Assembly (NCBI GenBank): GCA_008501785.1
Contig: QQUD01000699.1
Location: forward strand, 1-11,312
Source: Chloroflexota bacterium
GTDB taxonomy: Bacteria > Chloroflexota > Anaerolineae > Promineifilales > Promineifilaceae
DNA: 11,312 nucleotides
Reading direction: 5' to 3'
Shown: in pieces, positions 1 to 6,662 of the stretch
Layout of the letters: each line of letters opens with the position of its first letter
Position numbering within the stretch: the stretch's first letter is position 1
The notes under the pieces: generated by a model
The model's input: the letters and a program-made list of their open reading frames with translations, nothing else
Told to the model about the DNA's origin: nothing
Databases searched by the model: none
Position numbers and translations under genes: made by a program

Positions 1-896
1 TCCACAAAATGCGGACAGCGGGTATGGAACGTACATCCCGTGGGTAAACTTAACAAGCTCGGAATATCTGCGCTGCGAAGTTCAATCGCCTTTTTTGTAC
101 GGGCAATATTCGGGTCAGCTTCAGGAACGGCCGACAGCAGCGCCTGGGTATAAGGATGTCGCGGATTGCCAATTACCCGTTTGGTGGGGCCTTCCTCAAC
201 AATTCGGCCCAGATACATCACAACAATTCGGCCTTCATGCCACGAAAAATATTTAGCAAGCGCCAAATCGTGTGTAATAAACAAAAACGTGACTTCAAGC
301 TCCGCTTTCAGACGCGACAACATCGTTAAAATGCTGACTCGCAGGGAAACATCAACCATCGAAACCGCTTCATCTGCCACAATAAAGGACGGATTCATGG
401 TCAGTGCCCGTGCCACCGAGACGCGCTGACGCTGGCCGCCGCTCAACTGATGCGGGAATTTTGCCATCACTTCATCAGGGGGCGTCAACCCCACAATTTC
501 TAATAGCTCAATGCCGCGCTTGTAAGCCGCAGCCCTTGTTTTAGCAGCACCATGCCGCAGCAACGGCGTTGTCAACATCTGCTCAATGGGCTGGGTTGGG
601 TTCAACGAAGCATAAGGGTCTTGATGCACAATTTGCACCGCATGACGGTATTTTTTGTATTCACTTTTGTTCATCTTGGTGATGTTTTGGCCCATATAGG
701 AAACCTCGCCATCTGATGTTGCCAGCAAGCCAGCCGCCATGCTGCCGGTTGTGCTCTTGCCACAACCGCTTTCACCTACCAGACAAACGATTTCGCCGGG
801 TTCAATGGCGATGTCAACAGAGTCAACGGCCGTTATCTGATCCCGACCACCGCCAAACGTGCGCGTTACATTTTTGAGTTCAATTAATGGTGTCAC
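1..896 (-). CDS. ABC transporter ATP-binding protein, OppF/DppF type (3' end cut by window edge)
   Basis: ATPase subunit of an oligopeptide-family importer; with the D subunit it powers substrate uptake at the cytoplasmic face of the membrane. I translated 298 uninterrupted codons. Seen: Walker A GESGCGKS (residues 41-48), Q-loop Gln92, signature LSGGQ (151-155), Walker B FIVADE (171-176), H-loop His209, and the start of the C-terminal oligo_HPY segment with HPYT (247-250) and two cysteines (288, 294) of the usual cysteine cluster; the rest lies beyond position 1. The start is GTG at 894-896, overlapping the stop of the D subunit by GTGA, with AGGGG about 10 nt upstream. The stretch after Walker B reads VADEAVSMVDVSLR, where peptide-type OppF normally has DEP-SALDVS. 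Relatives with DE[PA]VSM-D-SLR are, as far as I know, mostly associated with cello-oligosaccharide or other sugar uptake, so the substrate is more likely a sugar oligomer. That assignment is an inference. Confidence 0.93.
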   Translation of the reverse strand, partial: MTPLIELKNVTRTFGGGRDQITAVDSVDIAIEPGEIVCLVGESGCGKSTTGSMAAGLLATSDGEVSYMGQNITKMNKSEYKKYRHAVQIVHQDPYASLNPTQPIEQMLTTPLLRHGAAKTRAAAYKRGIELLEIVGLTPPDEVMAKFPHQLSGGQRQRVSVARALTMNPSFIVADEAVSMVDVSLRVSILTMLSRLKAELEVTFLFITHDLALAKYFSWHEGRIVVMYLGRIVEEGPTKRVIGNPRHPYTQALLSAVPEADPNIARTKKAIELRSADIPSLLSLPTGCTFHTRCPHFV

Positions 897-1984
897 TTTA
901 TCAATTCCCCTGTGCCTGAGCTTACCGCAGCAGCGCGTTCTCGATTCCACGCATCCACTGCCACCTTCACTTCCCGCCAATGCCAACAAGCCGCATAATG
1001 TGCATCGCCAACCCGTTCCAAATCCGGCTCTTCATGTTTACACTTATCCGTCGCAAACGAACAGCGCGGATGGAACTTACACCCTGTCGGCATATTGATG
1101 AAGTCTGGCGGTGAACCAGGAATAGAGAACAGCTCTTCAAAAGCACCAGTTACGGTAGGCACCGCCCGAATCAACCCCAATGTGTAAGGATGTCTCGGGG
1201 TGTAAAACAGATCATCCGTTGGACCCGTTTCCACAACCCGACCGGCATACATCGTCGCAATGCGATCTGCCAATTCAGCCGCAATCGCTAAATCATGCGA
1301 GATGAAAACCATCGTAAAATTCTTTTCTTCTTTCAGCCGCCGCAGCAGCGTGATAATGGTCCGCTGCGTCAAAATATCCAAAGCCGTTGTCGGTTCATCC
1401 AAAATCAAAATTTGCGGATTCAACAGCAGCGACATGGCAATCAAAACACGCTGCCGCATCCCACCACTCAGCTCATGTGGATACGCATTGATCACACGAT
1501 CCGCATCGAGCTGCACGAAATCAAGCAAATCAAGTGCCTGCTGGCGCACCGCTTTTTTATCTTTCCAACCATGTGCCTTGGCCGTATCCCAAATCTGTTC
1601 CCAAACGCGTAACACCGGGTTAAATGCATTTAGTGCCGATTGGAAAACCATCGCACATTCTTGCCAGCGGAATTGGCGTAAGGCTTCCGGGTCCAAATCA
1701 AGTACATCCACTTCATTCTGTCCGCGACGATACACGATGTTGCCTTGGTGAATTTCGGCCGTTTTCACCAACAGTCGCACAATCCCCAGACCCAACGTTG
1801 TCTTACCCGAGCCGCTTTCACCAATCAGCGCCAGACTCTCACCCGAATTTAAAACCATATCAACGCCGCGAATCGCCTGCACAAGCCCCTTGCCTGTTTT
1901 GTAATGAATATGCACATCCTCCAACCGGAGAGGTGCTTCGCGATTTGCCGCAATCATTTTTTTGTAGGTAGACTGTGTTGTCAT
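893..1984 (-). CDS. ABC transporter ATP-binding protein, OppD/DppD type
   Basis: Second ATPase of the same importer, 363 residues, full length for the family. Seen: Walker A GESGSGKT (55-62), Q-loop Gln115, signature LSGGM (172-176), Walker B ILILDE (192-197), D-loop ALD, H-loop His230, then the C-terminal oligo_HPY region with RHPYT (264-268) and cysteines 302, 308, 315 and 333. In this family such a four-cysteine set is associated with an iron-sulfur cluster. LSGGM instead of LSGGQ is a common OppD variant. The ATG at 1982-1984 is preceded by GGAGG (1994-1998), which lies inside the end of the upstream permease gene; the intergenic gap is only 4 nt. The stop TGA (893-895) overlaps the GTG of the F subunit, so the two ATPases are probably translationally coupled. 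Confidence 0.95.
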   Translation of the reverse strand: MTTQSTYKKMIAANREAPLRLEDVHIHYKTGKGLVQAIRGVDMVLNSGESLALIGESGSGKTTLGLGIVRLLVKTAEIHQGNIVYRRGQNEVDVLDLDPEALRQFRWQECAMVFQSALNAFNPVLRVWEQIWDTAKAHGWKDKKAVRQQALDLLDFVQLDADRVINAYPHELSGGMRQRVLIAMSLLLNPQILILDEPTTALDILTQRTIITLLRRLKEEKNFTMVFISHDLAIAAELADRIATMYAGRVVETGPTDDLFYTPRHPYTLGLIRAVPTVTGAFEELFSIPGSPPDFINMPTGCKFHPRCSFATDKCKHEEPDLERVGDAHYAACWHWREVKVAVDAWNRERAAAVSSGTGELIK

Positions 1985-1988
1985 TTGC

Positions 1989-2906
1989 CTATGCCTCCGT
2001 GCGCAACCGTGGGTTAAAAATCAGCTCCAACGAACGGTTCATGGTAATGAGCGAAAATTGGAGCAAAGCAATGGCAACCACAGGACTCATGATGTACCAA
2101 ATACTGTCCTTATAAAAAATAGCGCCGCGTGTCCAGGCCAGACTGAGCATAATGCCCCAGTTCGTACCTGCAAATGGGGCTAACCCTAACAAAACCAGCC
2201 CAACCAGTGCATAAATTGCGCCCGTCATGGCCAGCGTAAAGCTGATAATGATGTAAGACATCATATTGGGAACAATCTCGCGGAAAATAATATGCGCTGT
2301 TCCCAAATCCAATGCGCGCGCTGCTTCGATAAAATCGCGCTCTTTTAGCGACAACGCCTGCGAACGCACAGCCCGCAGCAGCGCGGGCCAGTTTAGCAAC
2401 CCCAAAATCACGCCCAGGAAAAGATTGTTGTTAAAGGTTAATATGGCTGCCAGCACCACCAGCAGCGGAAACCTGGGTATCGTTAACACAAAGTCTGTAA
2501 TAGCCACAATCAGGCTGTCTACCCAGCCACCGGCAAAACCGGCCAGCGTGCCAAAGGTGACACCAATGGCTGTTGAAATGATGCCTGCAGCCAAACCAAC
2601 TAAAAGCACATCCTTACCACCATGAATAATCTGCGAAAAAATGTCGCGTCCCTGATGGTCGGTTCCCAACCAAAATTCGCTGGTTGGCGTGCTATAAATC
2701 TGGTCAACTTTGGTGTCTGTATCCAGCTCAACAAAATACGGCCCGACAAAGGAAATGAGAATAATCGAGACAATGGCTAAAAATCCAATATAGCCAACTG
2801 TGTTGAAGCGCATAATGCGCAAGGTTGTCCGTGTCGAATGAAAGAATCGCTTCACGCGTACCCAAATCGGGTTAGGTGTTAATTCTGTATTGGTATTTGT
2901 ACTCAT
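1989..2906 (-). CDS. ABC transporter permease, OppC/DppC type
   Basis: Inner-membrane permease of the importer, 305 residues. It has a cytoplasmic N-terminus, a first membrane segment at about 36-55 (OppC_N-type region), a periplasmic loop containing the family hallmark WLGTDHQGRDIFSQIIHG (79-96), then the BPD_transp_1 core with membrane helices at about 100-124, 132-156, 160-176, 216-242 and 272-290. The EAA coupling loop that docks on the ATPases is EAARALDLGTAHIIFREIVP (194-213). The ATG start (2904-2906) has AGAGG 7 nt upstream. It follows the B permease by 11 nt and precedes the D ATPase by 4 nt, so it is co-transcribed. Confidence 0.95.
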   Translation of the reverse strand: MSTNTNTELTPNPIWVRVKRFFHSTRTTLRIMRFNTVGYIGFLAIVSIILISFVGPYFVELDTDTKVDQIYSTPTSEFWLGTDHQGRDIFSQIIHGGKDVLLVGLAAGIISTAIGVTFGTLAGFAGGWVDSLIVAITDFVLTIPRFPLLVVLAAILTFNNNLFLGVILGLLNWPALLRAVRSQALSLKERDFIEAARALDLGTAHIIFREIVPNMMSYIIISFTLAMTGAIYALVGLVLLGLAPFAGTNWGIMLSLAWTRGAIFYKDSIWYIMSPVVAIALLQFSLITMNRSLELIFNPRLRTEA

Positions 2907-2917
2907 ATTTGCGCCTC

Positions 2918-4003
2918 TTAACCTTGGTCTTCCAGCCGAATTCGTGGATCGATCCAGCTATACAAAATGTCAGCCAGCAAATTGGCTAAGATGACAGAAA
3001 ATGTCAGAATCAAAAATACGCCTTGCATCAGCGTGTAGTCTCGACGCTGCACACTTTGGAGCAATGTAAATCCAATGCCACGATATTGGAACAAGGTTTC
3101 GATAATGACCGACCCACCCACAATAAAGCCGATGGCAATTGCTAACTGTGTAAAAATAGGCAAAGATGCATTTCGACCGACATATGCTGTTAAAATGCGG
3201 CTGTCTTTTAGCCCTTTTGCGCGGGATACGGTGACGTAATCTTCTTCTAAAATACCGATGGTGCTGCTCTTCATGGTCAACATCCAGCCGCCAACACCGG
3301 TAATCACATACACAAAAATGGGAATTGAGGCATGGAACCAGGCATCTTTGATAAATGCCCACGATAGTTCTGGTTGAACCCCTGGTGACAAGACACCACG
3401 CATTTCAGAAATGGAAAAAAGTTCCATACGGACCCCAAAAAATACAATAATAATGATGGCAATCAGATAGTTTGGCACAGAGGTCATAATCGAAGCATAA
3501 AACGTCAAAACATGGTCAAAAATTGAATCACGCCTGTACGCCATGAGCAGACCTAAAACAACCCCAATCAAAAAACTTAGGATAAGCCCCGTGCCCACAC
3601 TGAAAATTGTCCAGGGCAACCATTCCAAAATAATGGATGATACGGAAGTCCCTGGCGACAAAATCGACGTGCCTAAATCGCCCTTAAGCAAATTCCCCAC
3701 ATAATCGAAATATTGGAGAATAACGGAACGCTCAAAATCAATGGCAAAAAGGGCTGAAGCCTGATCACGTGCTTCGTGAATGGGTATGCCGTATTGAAGC
3801 ACAAGTTGATTGACATACTGTTCAATTGGATTGCCCGGTAATAGACGAATCAGGAAAAAAGTAAATGTAGAAACAGCCCAGGCTGTTACCATTGCTTTCA
3901 AAATCTTGCGAACAATATAGTTTGAAGTTATCGCACGTATTCGCTGACCAACGGACGGTTGGTCCGTGTCGGTCGTGGGTTGAGATATAGCGGGTGCGGT
4001 CAA
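2918..4003 (-). CDS. ABC transporter permease, OppB/DppB type (TTG start)
   Basis: First gene of the transporter operon, 361 residues. It pairs with the C permease to form the membrane channel. After a polar N-terminal extension of about 30 residues, the first membrane helix is at about 34-54, followed by the family motif FFLIRLLPGNPIEQYV (49-64). BPD_transp_1 helices lie at about 132-156, 166-190, 224-243, 283-302 and 326-347. The EAA-like loop starts EEDYVTVSRAKGLKDSRIL (253-271), and the C-terminus has the typical DPRIRL (352-357). The start codon is TTG at 4001-4003. I accept it because AGGAGG sits 4 nt upstream and no ATG precedes the first helix in a suitable place. Upstream are two groups of short repeats and then the ROK regulator, so the operon may be expressed from this gap or by readthrough from the regulator. 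Confidence 0.94.
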   Translation of the reverse strand: MTAPAISQPTTDTDQPSVGQRIRAITSNYIVRKILKAMVTAWAVSTFTFFLIRLLPGNPIEQYVNQLVLQYGIPIHEARDQASALFAIDFERSVILQYFDYVGNLLKGDLGTSILSPGTSVSSIILEWLPWTIFSVGTGLILSFLIGVVLGLLMAYRRDSIFDHVLTFYASIMTSVPNYLIAIIIIVFFGVRMELFSISEMRGVLSPGVQPELSWAFIKDAWFHASIPIFVYVITGVGGWMLTMKSSTIGILEEDYVTVSRAKGLKDSRILTAYVGRNASLPIFTQLAIAIGFIVGGSVIIETLFQYRGIGFTLLQSVQRRDYTLMQGVFLILTFSVILANLLADILYSWIDPRIRLEDQG

Positions 4004-4014
4004 AATTCCTCCTG
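4002..4014 (-). promoter_or_regulatory. Ribosome binding site deciding the TTG start of the OppB-type permease
   Basis: On the minus strand AGGAGG is followed by AATT and then TTG. The perfect Shine-Dalgarno core four bases before TTG is the reason for choosing this non-ATG start. The spacing is slightly short. Confidence 0.7.
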
Positions 4015-4025
4015 TGAAATTAGCT

Positions 4026-4052
4026 GTCAGCTATCAGCCGTCAGCTATCAGC
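4026..4052. repeat. 13-bp direct repeat in the leader of the transporter operon
   Basis: GTCAGCTATCAGC occurs at 4026-4038 and again at 4040-4052, separated by one base. The preceding bases TAGCT (4021-4025) belong to the same theme. It lies just upstream of the TTG start of the first permease. Short GCTGATAGCTGAC-like strings are, to my knowledge, seen dispersed in intergenic DNA of some bacteria; function unknown. Confidence 0.75.
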
Positions 4053-4059
4053 TTTTCAT

Positions 4060-4098
4060 ACGTGGTGATATGCCACGTTCGTGATAATATGCCACGTT
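4060..4098. promoter_or_regulatory. Tandem 19-bp palindromic repeats, candidate operator for the ROK regulator
   Basis: CGTGGTGATATGCCACGTT (4061-4079) is followed without a gap by CGTGATAATATGCCACGTT (4080-4098); 17 of 19 bases agree. The first copy contains a 6-bp inverted repeat, ACGTGG (4060-4065) with CCACGT (4073-4078), around a 7-nt centre. The second keeps CGTG...CACG. They lie between the ROK regulator gene and the transporter operon, where a repressor of the operon would bind. The operator role is inferred from position and symmetry. No clear -35/-10 pair could be picked out here. Confidence 0.5.
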
Positions 4099-4141
4099 TA
4101 TGAACTTTCCTCTTCAATGGCTCCCCAGCCAATAGTGCTAA

Positions 4142-5329
4142 TTAAACAACGCCAAGTACGTTTGACAGAATTAGGGCGGCGGCTCCTTTGATGACGATGT
4201 CGGAGCCTAAGCTTGTCAATGTGATACTGGACTTTTCGACAAATTTTTGCAATGCATGTTGGTTGACTATTTCTCGCAGGGGCAGCAGCAGGTCTTCGCC
4301 AAAGCGGGCTAAACGTCCACAAATCACAATCTGGTGAATATTGAGGATGCCTACCAGGTAGGCTATTGCCATGCCAATATGCTTGCTGGCCTCAATGATG
4401 AGTTGTGTAATCATTTCATCTCCGGCTTGGAAAGCCTGGAGGATGATGTCGGTATCAATTTCATCTGCATGTTGCACAAAGTCGTGCAGCAATGAATCTG
4501 AATTCGTGTTGAATATAGTACGGGAACGTTCGATGAGGCCGCGACTACCGGCAATGGTTTCTAAACAGCCGTAGTTGCCACAGGCGCACTGTTCTCCGTG
4601 TTCAGCAACTTTGATGTGACCAATTTCGCCGTGGCCGGGGCTGTCGCCGGCGTATAAACGGCCGTTTACCACAATCCCCGCGCTAATCCCCTGGCCAGCC
4701 TTCACCACAATAAAGTTTTTCCGATTGCGTTCAAGACCAAAGTTAAACTCACCGAGCGCTGCCAGTTGGCTGTCATTGGCAATGTGAACAGGCACGTCAT
4801 ACCGATTTTGCAGCATCTCTGCCAAAGGCATGTTTTTCCAGCCGATGTTAACTGCTTCATCTACAATGCCCATCTGTGCATCGGTGATACCAGGCGTCCC
4901 CACGCCAATTCCCAAAAGCGGTCCGGATTTGCATGCAAGCAAATCGTCAATCAACTGACAAACGCCATCAAACGCTTTTTCTCCCCGGAGTCCTTCTACA
5001 GAAAGCTGCGTGGAATGGCAGATATTGCCTTTCAAATCCATGAGCGCACCACGAAACCGACTGTTGCTTAAGTCTAAACTGATGATTTCATGGGAATCGT
5101 TGAGGAAACTGAGGAGTGTCGGAGGTTTCCCCCCTTGTGATGGACCTTGACCCGTTTCAGCAACCAAACCATCGTCGATTAGCTCTGCGACAATACTAGA
5201 AACGGTGGTTCTAGTTAAATGTGTGCGACGGGCAATATCGGCGCGACTAATGGCATCATCATCAAAAATGGTTTTAAGAATGAGACGCTTGTTGTGATCC
5301 TTCGTTTGCTGCTGGGTTGCTTTACGCAT
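4142..5329 (-). CDS. ROK-family transcriptional regulator (NagC/XylR/Mlc-like), probable sugar-responsive repressor
   Basis: A winged helix-turn-helix fused to a ROK sugar-binding domain, 395 residues from the start chosen here. HTH: about 26-57 (ISRADIARRTHLTRTTVSS). ROK domain: GIGVGTPG (140-147), IANDSQLAALGEF (183-195), and the ROK signature GHGEIGHIKV (232-241) plus C-x-C-GNYGCLET (248-258). His238, Cys248, Cys250 and Cys255 match the spacing of the structural zinc site of Mlc. An in-frame ATG nine codons further upstream (5354-5356) would give 404 residues. I prefer the ATG at 5327-5329 because AAAGGTG lies about 6 nt before it and because a strong promoter with an expected transcription start near 5365 leaves no room for a ribosome site before the upstream ATG. 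Its gene precedes the transporter operon on the same strand, so it probably controls sugar uptake; the inducer is unknown. Confidence 0.93.
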   Translation of the reverse strand: MRKATQQQTKDHNKRLILKTIFDDDAISRADIARRTHLTRTTVSSIVAELIDDGLVAETGQGPSQGGKPPTLLSFLNDSHEIISLDLSNSRFRGALMDLKGNICHSTQLSVEGLRGEKAFDGVCQLIDDLLACKSGPLLGIGVGTPGITDAQMGIVDEAVNIGWKNMPLAEMLQNRYDVPVHIANDSQLAALGEFNFGLERNRKNFIVVKAGQGISAGIVVNGRLYAGDSPGHGEIGHIKVAEHGEQCACGNYGCLETIAGSRGLIERSRTIFNTNSDSLLHDFVQHADEIDTDIILQAFQAGDEMITQLIIEASKHIGMAIAYLVGILNIHQIVICGRLARFGEDLLLPLREIVNQHALQKFVEKSSITLTSLGSDIVIKGAAALILSNVLGVV

Positions 5330-5371
5330 GAATCGCACCTTTCTTTGTAAATCCATCGGACTAACAAAGAA

Positions 5372-5400
5372 AGTGTATCGTCATACGTACCTGTTGTCAA
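5372..5400 (-). promoter_or_regulatory. Sigma-70-type promoter for the ROK regulator
   Basis: On the minus strand a perfect TTGACA (5395-5400) is followed by a 17-nt spacer and TACACT (5372-5377). The predicted transcript starts near 5365 and gives a leader of about 36 nt to the ATG at 5329. The spacer contains TCATACGT (5381-5388), which also occurs at the edge of the repeats upstream of the permease operon (4057-4064). Confidence 0.7.
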
Positions 5401-5430
5401 GGCATTATTCTTGATACCAATGTAAGCTGG

Positions 5431-5459
5431 TTGACATTACCCCTTTTGTTGTCTAGACT
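5431..5459 (+). promoter_or_regulatory. Sigma-70-type promoter for the FGE-like gene
   Basis: TTGACA (5431-5436), a 17-nt spacer, then TAGACT (5454-5459). The predicted start near 5466 gives a ~50-nt leader containing two direct copies of TTGTCA (5471-5476 and 5480-5485). It is divergent from the ROK promoter 30 bp away. Confidence 0.7.
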
Positions 5460-5515
5460 AATTTGCGACCTTGTCAATATTGTCACAGTTGGTTTTGTTT
5501 TAGGAGGAGGTAAGA

Positions 5516-6424
5516 GTGAAACGTGCTACCATTGTTCGATCTTTTCTGTTTGCATCTTTGATAACAATCATCCTGTTTGTCGTGGAGTATAGCCCGATGC
5601 GAGGCGACGAGACTATGCCCAATGCACCGACCCAGACGACAGATGTTCCCGACGTATTTTTGCCAGTGGTACTGAAAGCGCTGAACCCAGTGGTTATGGT
5701 TGTGCCCGCCGGGGAATTCCAAATGGGCTGTGACCCGGCGCACACTGGCGGTTATTCATGCCTTCCAGATGAATTGCCATTACATGCTGTGTACCTGGAT
5801 GCTTACAACATTGATAAATACGAAACGACGAACAACCAGTATGCAGCATTCCTCAATGGACGGAACAGTAATGATTGCGGTGGTCATGAATGTATAGACT
5901 TGGGTGACCCGCGTACGCATATCACCTACCAAGGCAATCAATATTTAGCAGAAAGCGGTTATGGCGACCATCCGGTAATTGAGGTAAGTTGGTATGGAGC
6001 AAATAGTTATTGCACAGAGAATGGCGGCCGGCTGCCCACCGAAGCGGAGTGGGAAATAGCGGCAAGAGGGACAACGATACGCGCTTACCCATGGGGCGAC
6101 CAAGACCCGGATTGTACCTTGGCTAATTTTTCAGGATGCCTAAATGATACCAGCCAGGTAGGCGCCTATCCGGCCGGAGCTAGCCCGTATGGCGCGATGG
6201 ATATGGCAGGCAATGTTTGGGAATGGGTGAATGATTGGTATGATGCCAACTATTACATCAGTTCACCTTATAGTAATCCACAGGGACCCGCTAGTGGTAC
6301 ATTTAAAGTGCTGCGGGGCGGCGGTTGGAGCCCCAGTTGGTCCCCCCTCCGCGTCGCCTACCGAAACCCCTACCGCCCACAGGACCCGCTCTCCTTTGCG
6401 GGGTTCCGGTGCGCGTCCTCCTAA
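5516..6424 (+). CDS. Secreted FGE/SUMF1-fold protein (PF03781-like), probable DGR variable (target) protein
   Basis: A 302-residue protein with a GTG start and a strong AGGAGGAGGT ribosome site just upstream. The N-terminus (KR, then hydrophobic 9-24) is a signal peptide or signal anchor. A linker carries FLPVVLK (48-54), and the FGE-sulfatase fold follows: PAGEFQMG (64-71), YETTNNQYAAFLNG (102-115), HPVIEVSWYGANSYC (152-166), GRLPTEAEWEIAARG (171-185), PWGD (192-195), GAMDMAGNVWEWVNDWY (226-242), LRGGGW (266-271), AGFRCA (295-300). True formylglycine-generating enzymes have two active-site cysteines between the GG-[SW] turn and RVAAR; here that stretch (WSPSWSPLRVAYR) has none, so sulfatase activation is unlikely. 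This fold is also the C-type-lectin scaffold used by DGR target proteins such as Treponema TvpA, and the C-terminal 30 codons look like a variable region. A likely role is surface ligand binding by a diversified domain. Confidence 0.88.
   Translation: MKRATIVRSFLFASLITIILFVVEYSPMRGDETMPNAPTQTTDVPDVFLPVVLKALNPVVMVVPAGEFQMGCDPAHTGGYSCLPDELPLHAVYLDAYNIDKYETTNNQYAAFLNGRNSNDCGGHECIDLGDPRTHITYQGNQYLAESGYGDHPVIEVSWYGANSYCTENGGRLPTEAEWEIAARGTTIRAYPWGDQDPDCTLANFSGCLNDTSQVGAYPAGASPYGAMDMAGNVWEWVNDWYDANYYISSPYSNPQGPASGTFKVLRGGGWSPSWSPLRVAYRNPYRPQDPLSFAGFRCASS
6320..6412 (+). other. Candidate DGR variable region (VR) at the 3' end of the FGE-like gene
   Basis: Codons 270-299 encode W, SPS, W, SP, LRVAYR, NPYR, PQDP, LSF, AGFRC. 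DGR variable regions on this fold typically have template-encoded N-runs at exactly these places: W-NNN-x-NN, then L/x-R-x-A-x-R-NNNN-P-D-N-R-NNN-x-GFR. The number of residues between each fixed position agrees. At the putative variable positions the codons are AGC, CCC, AGT, TCC, CCC, AAC, CCC, TAC, CGC, CTC, TCC, mostly NNC, as expected when adenines of AAC codons are replaced. The stretch is visibly more C-rich and A-poor than the rest of the gene. The end (TTTGCGGGGTTCCGG and following) would correspond to the GC-rich IMH side. No template repeat was found in the window, so the assignment rests on protein layout and codon pattern. Confidence 0.65.
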
Positions 6425-6440
6425 GAAGGGTGAATTACTG

Positions 6441-6518
6441 ATGAAAACGTACAAGAATCTCTAACCGCAAATACACACTTTTGCTAACTTGTGTTCCATT
6501 GCTTATTTTAAGAGATAA
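6441..6518 (+). pseudogene. Remnant of a DGR reverse transcriptase N-terminus
   Basis: An ATG at 6441, with GGTGA 7 nt upstream, opens a frame reading MKTYKNL, then TAA (6462-6464), then PQIHTFANLCSIAYFKR up to a second TAA (6516-6518). DGR-type reverse transcriptases characteristically begin MK-x-Y-x-NLYPQIY-x-FENL-x-x-AY-x-KAR. If the first TAA replaced a tyrosine codon (TAT or TAC), the match would run over about 22 codons. Beyond that the frame has more stops and shows no RT catalytic motif (YxDD or similar) before the terminator at 6575, so the body of the enzyme is gone. The start lies 17 nt after the stop of a protein with a DGR-like variable region. The identification is from remembered family sequence, not from a search. 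Confidence 0.65.
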
Positions 6519-6574
6519 ATCGCCAAACACTGAAAGAGACACTTTGTACTAAATGACGAGATTTGCAGCTCTGT

Positions 6575-6605
6575 AAAACCGAGTTTCTGGCAGAAACTCG
6601 GTTTT
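6575..6605. terminator. Bidirectional hairpin terminator between convergent genes
   Basis: AAAACCGAGTTTCT (6575-6588) and AGAAACTCGGTTTT (6592-6605) form a perfect 14-bp stem around the loop GGC. Because the arms are bordered by A4 and T4, it can act as a rho-independent terminator on either strand: for the FGE-like/RT-remnant transcript on plus and for the large secreted protein on minus. Confidence 0.85.
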
Positions 6606-6662
6606 GATTTGCCACCATTTGGGAACACGATTTGTGTTAGTTAGGCTTATGCATCATATTTA

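Noticed and set aside
893..1971. Several long plus-strand open frames opposite the D ATPase gene
   Set aside because: They are antisense shadows of a well-supported ATPase and contain no recognisable domain or ribosome site.
4080..4141. A -35/-10 promoter for the transporter operon
   Set aside because: TATTAT-like and TTGAAG-like strings exist on the minus strand but not at a workable spacing, so I do not call a promoter there.
5330..5356. Upstream ATG (5354-5356) as start of the ROK regulator
   Set aside because: It lies only about 10 nt after the predicted transcription start, has no ribosome site, and adds residues not typical of the family. The ATG at 5327-5329 has a good ribosome site.
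5516..6424. FGE-like protein as a genuine sulfatase-activating enzyme
   Set aside because: The two cysteines expected between the GG-W turn and RVAYR are absent, there is no sulfatase gene nearby, and the C-terminus has a variable-region layout.
6231..6464. 77-codon plus-strand open frame overlapping the end of the FGE-like gene
   Set aside because: Its upstream part is a shadow of the FGE-like gene in another frame. Only its last seven codons (MKTYKNL) are meaningful, as the start of the RT remnant, which has its own ATG and ribosome site.
6575..6605. Hairpin as a DGR-specific stem-loop downstream of the VR
   Set aside because: It is more than 160 bp beyond the VR and lies between two convergent gene ends with A and T runs on the arms, which fits a bidirectional terminator better.
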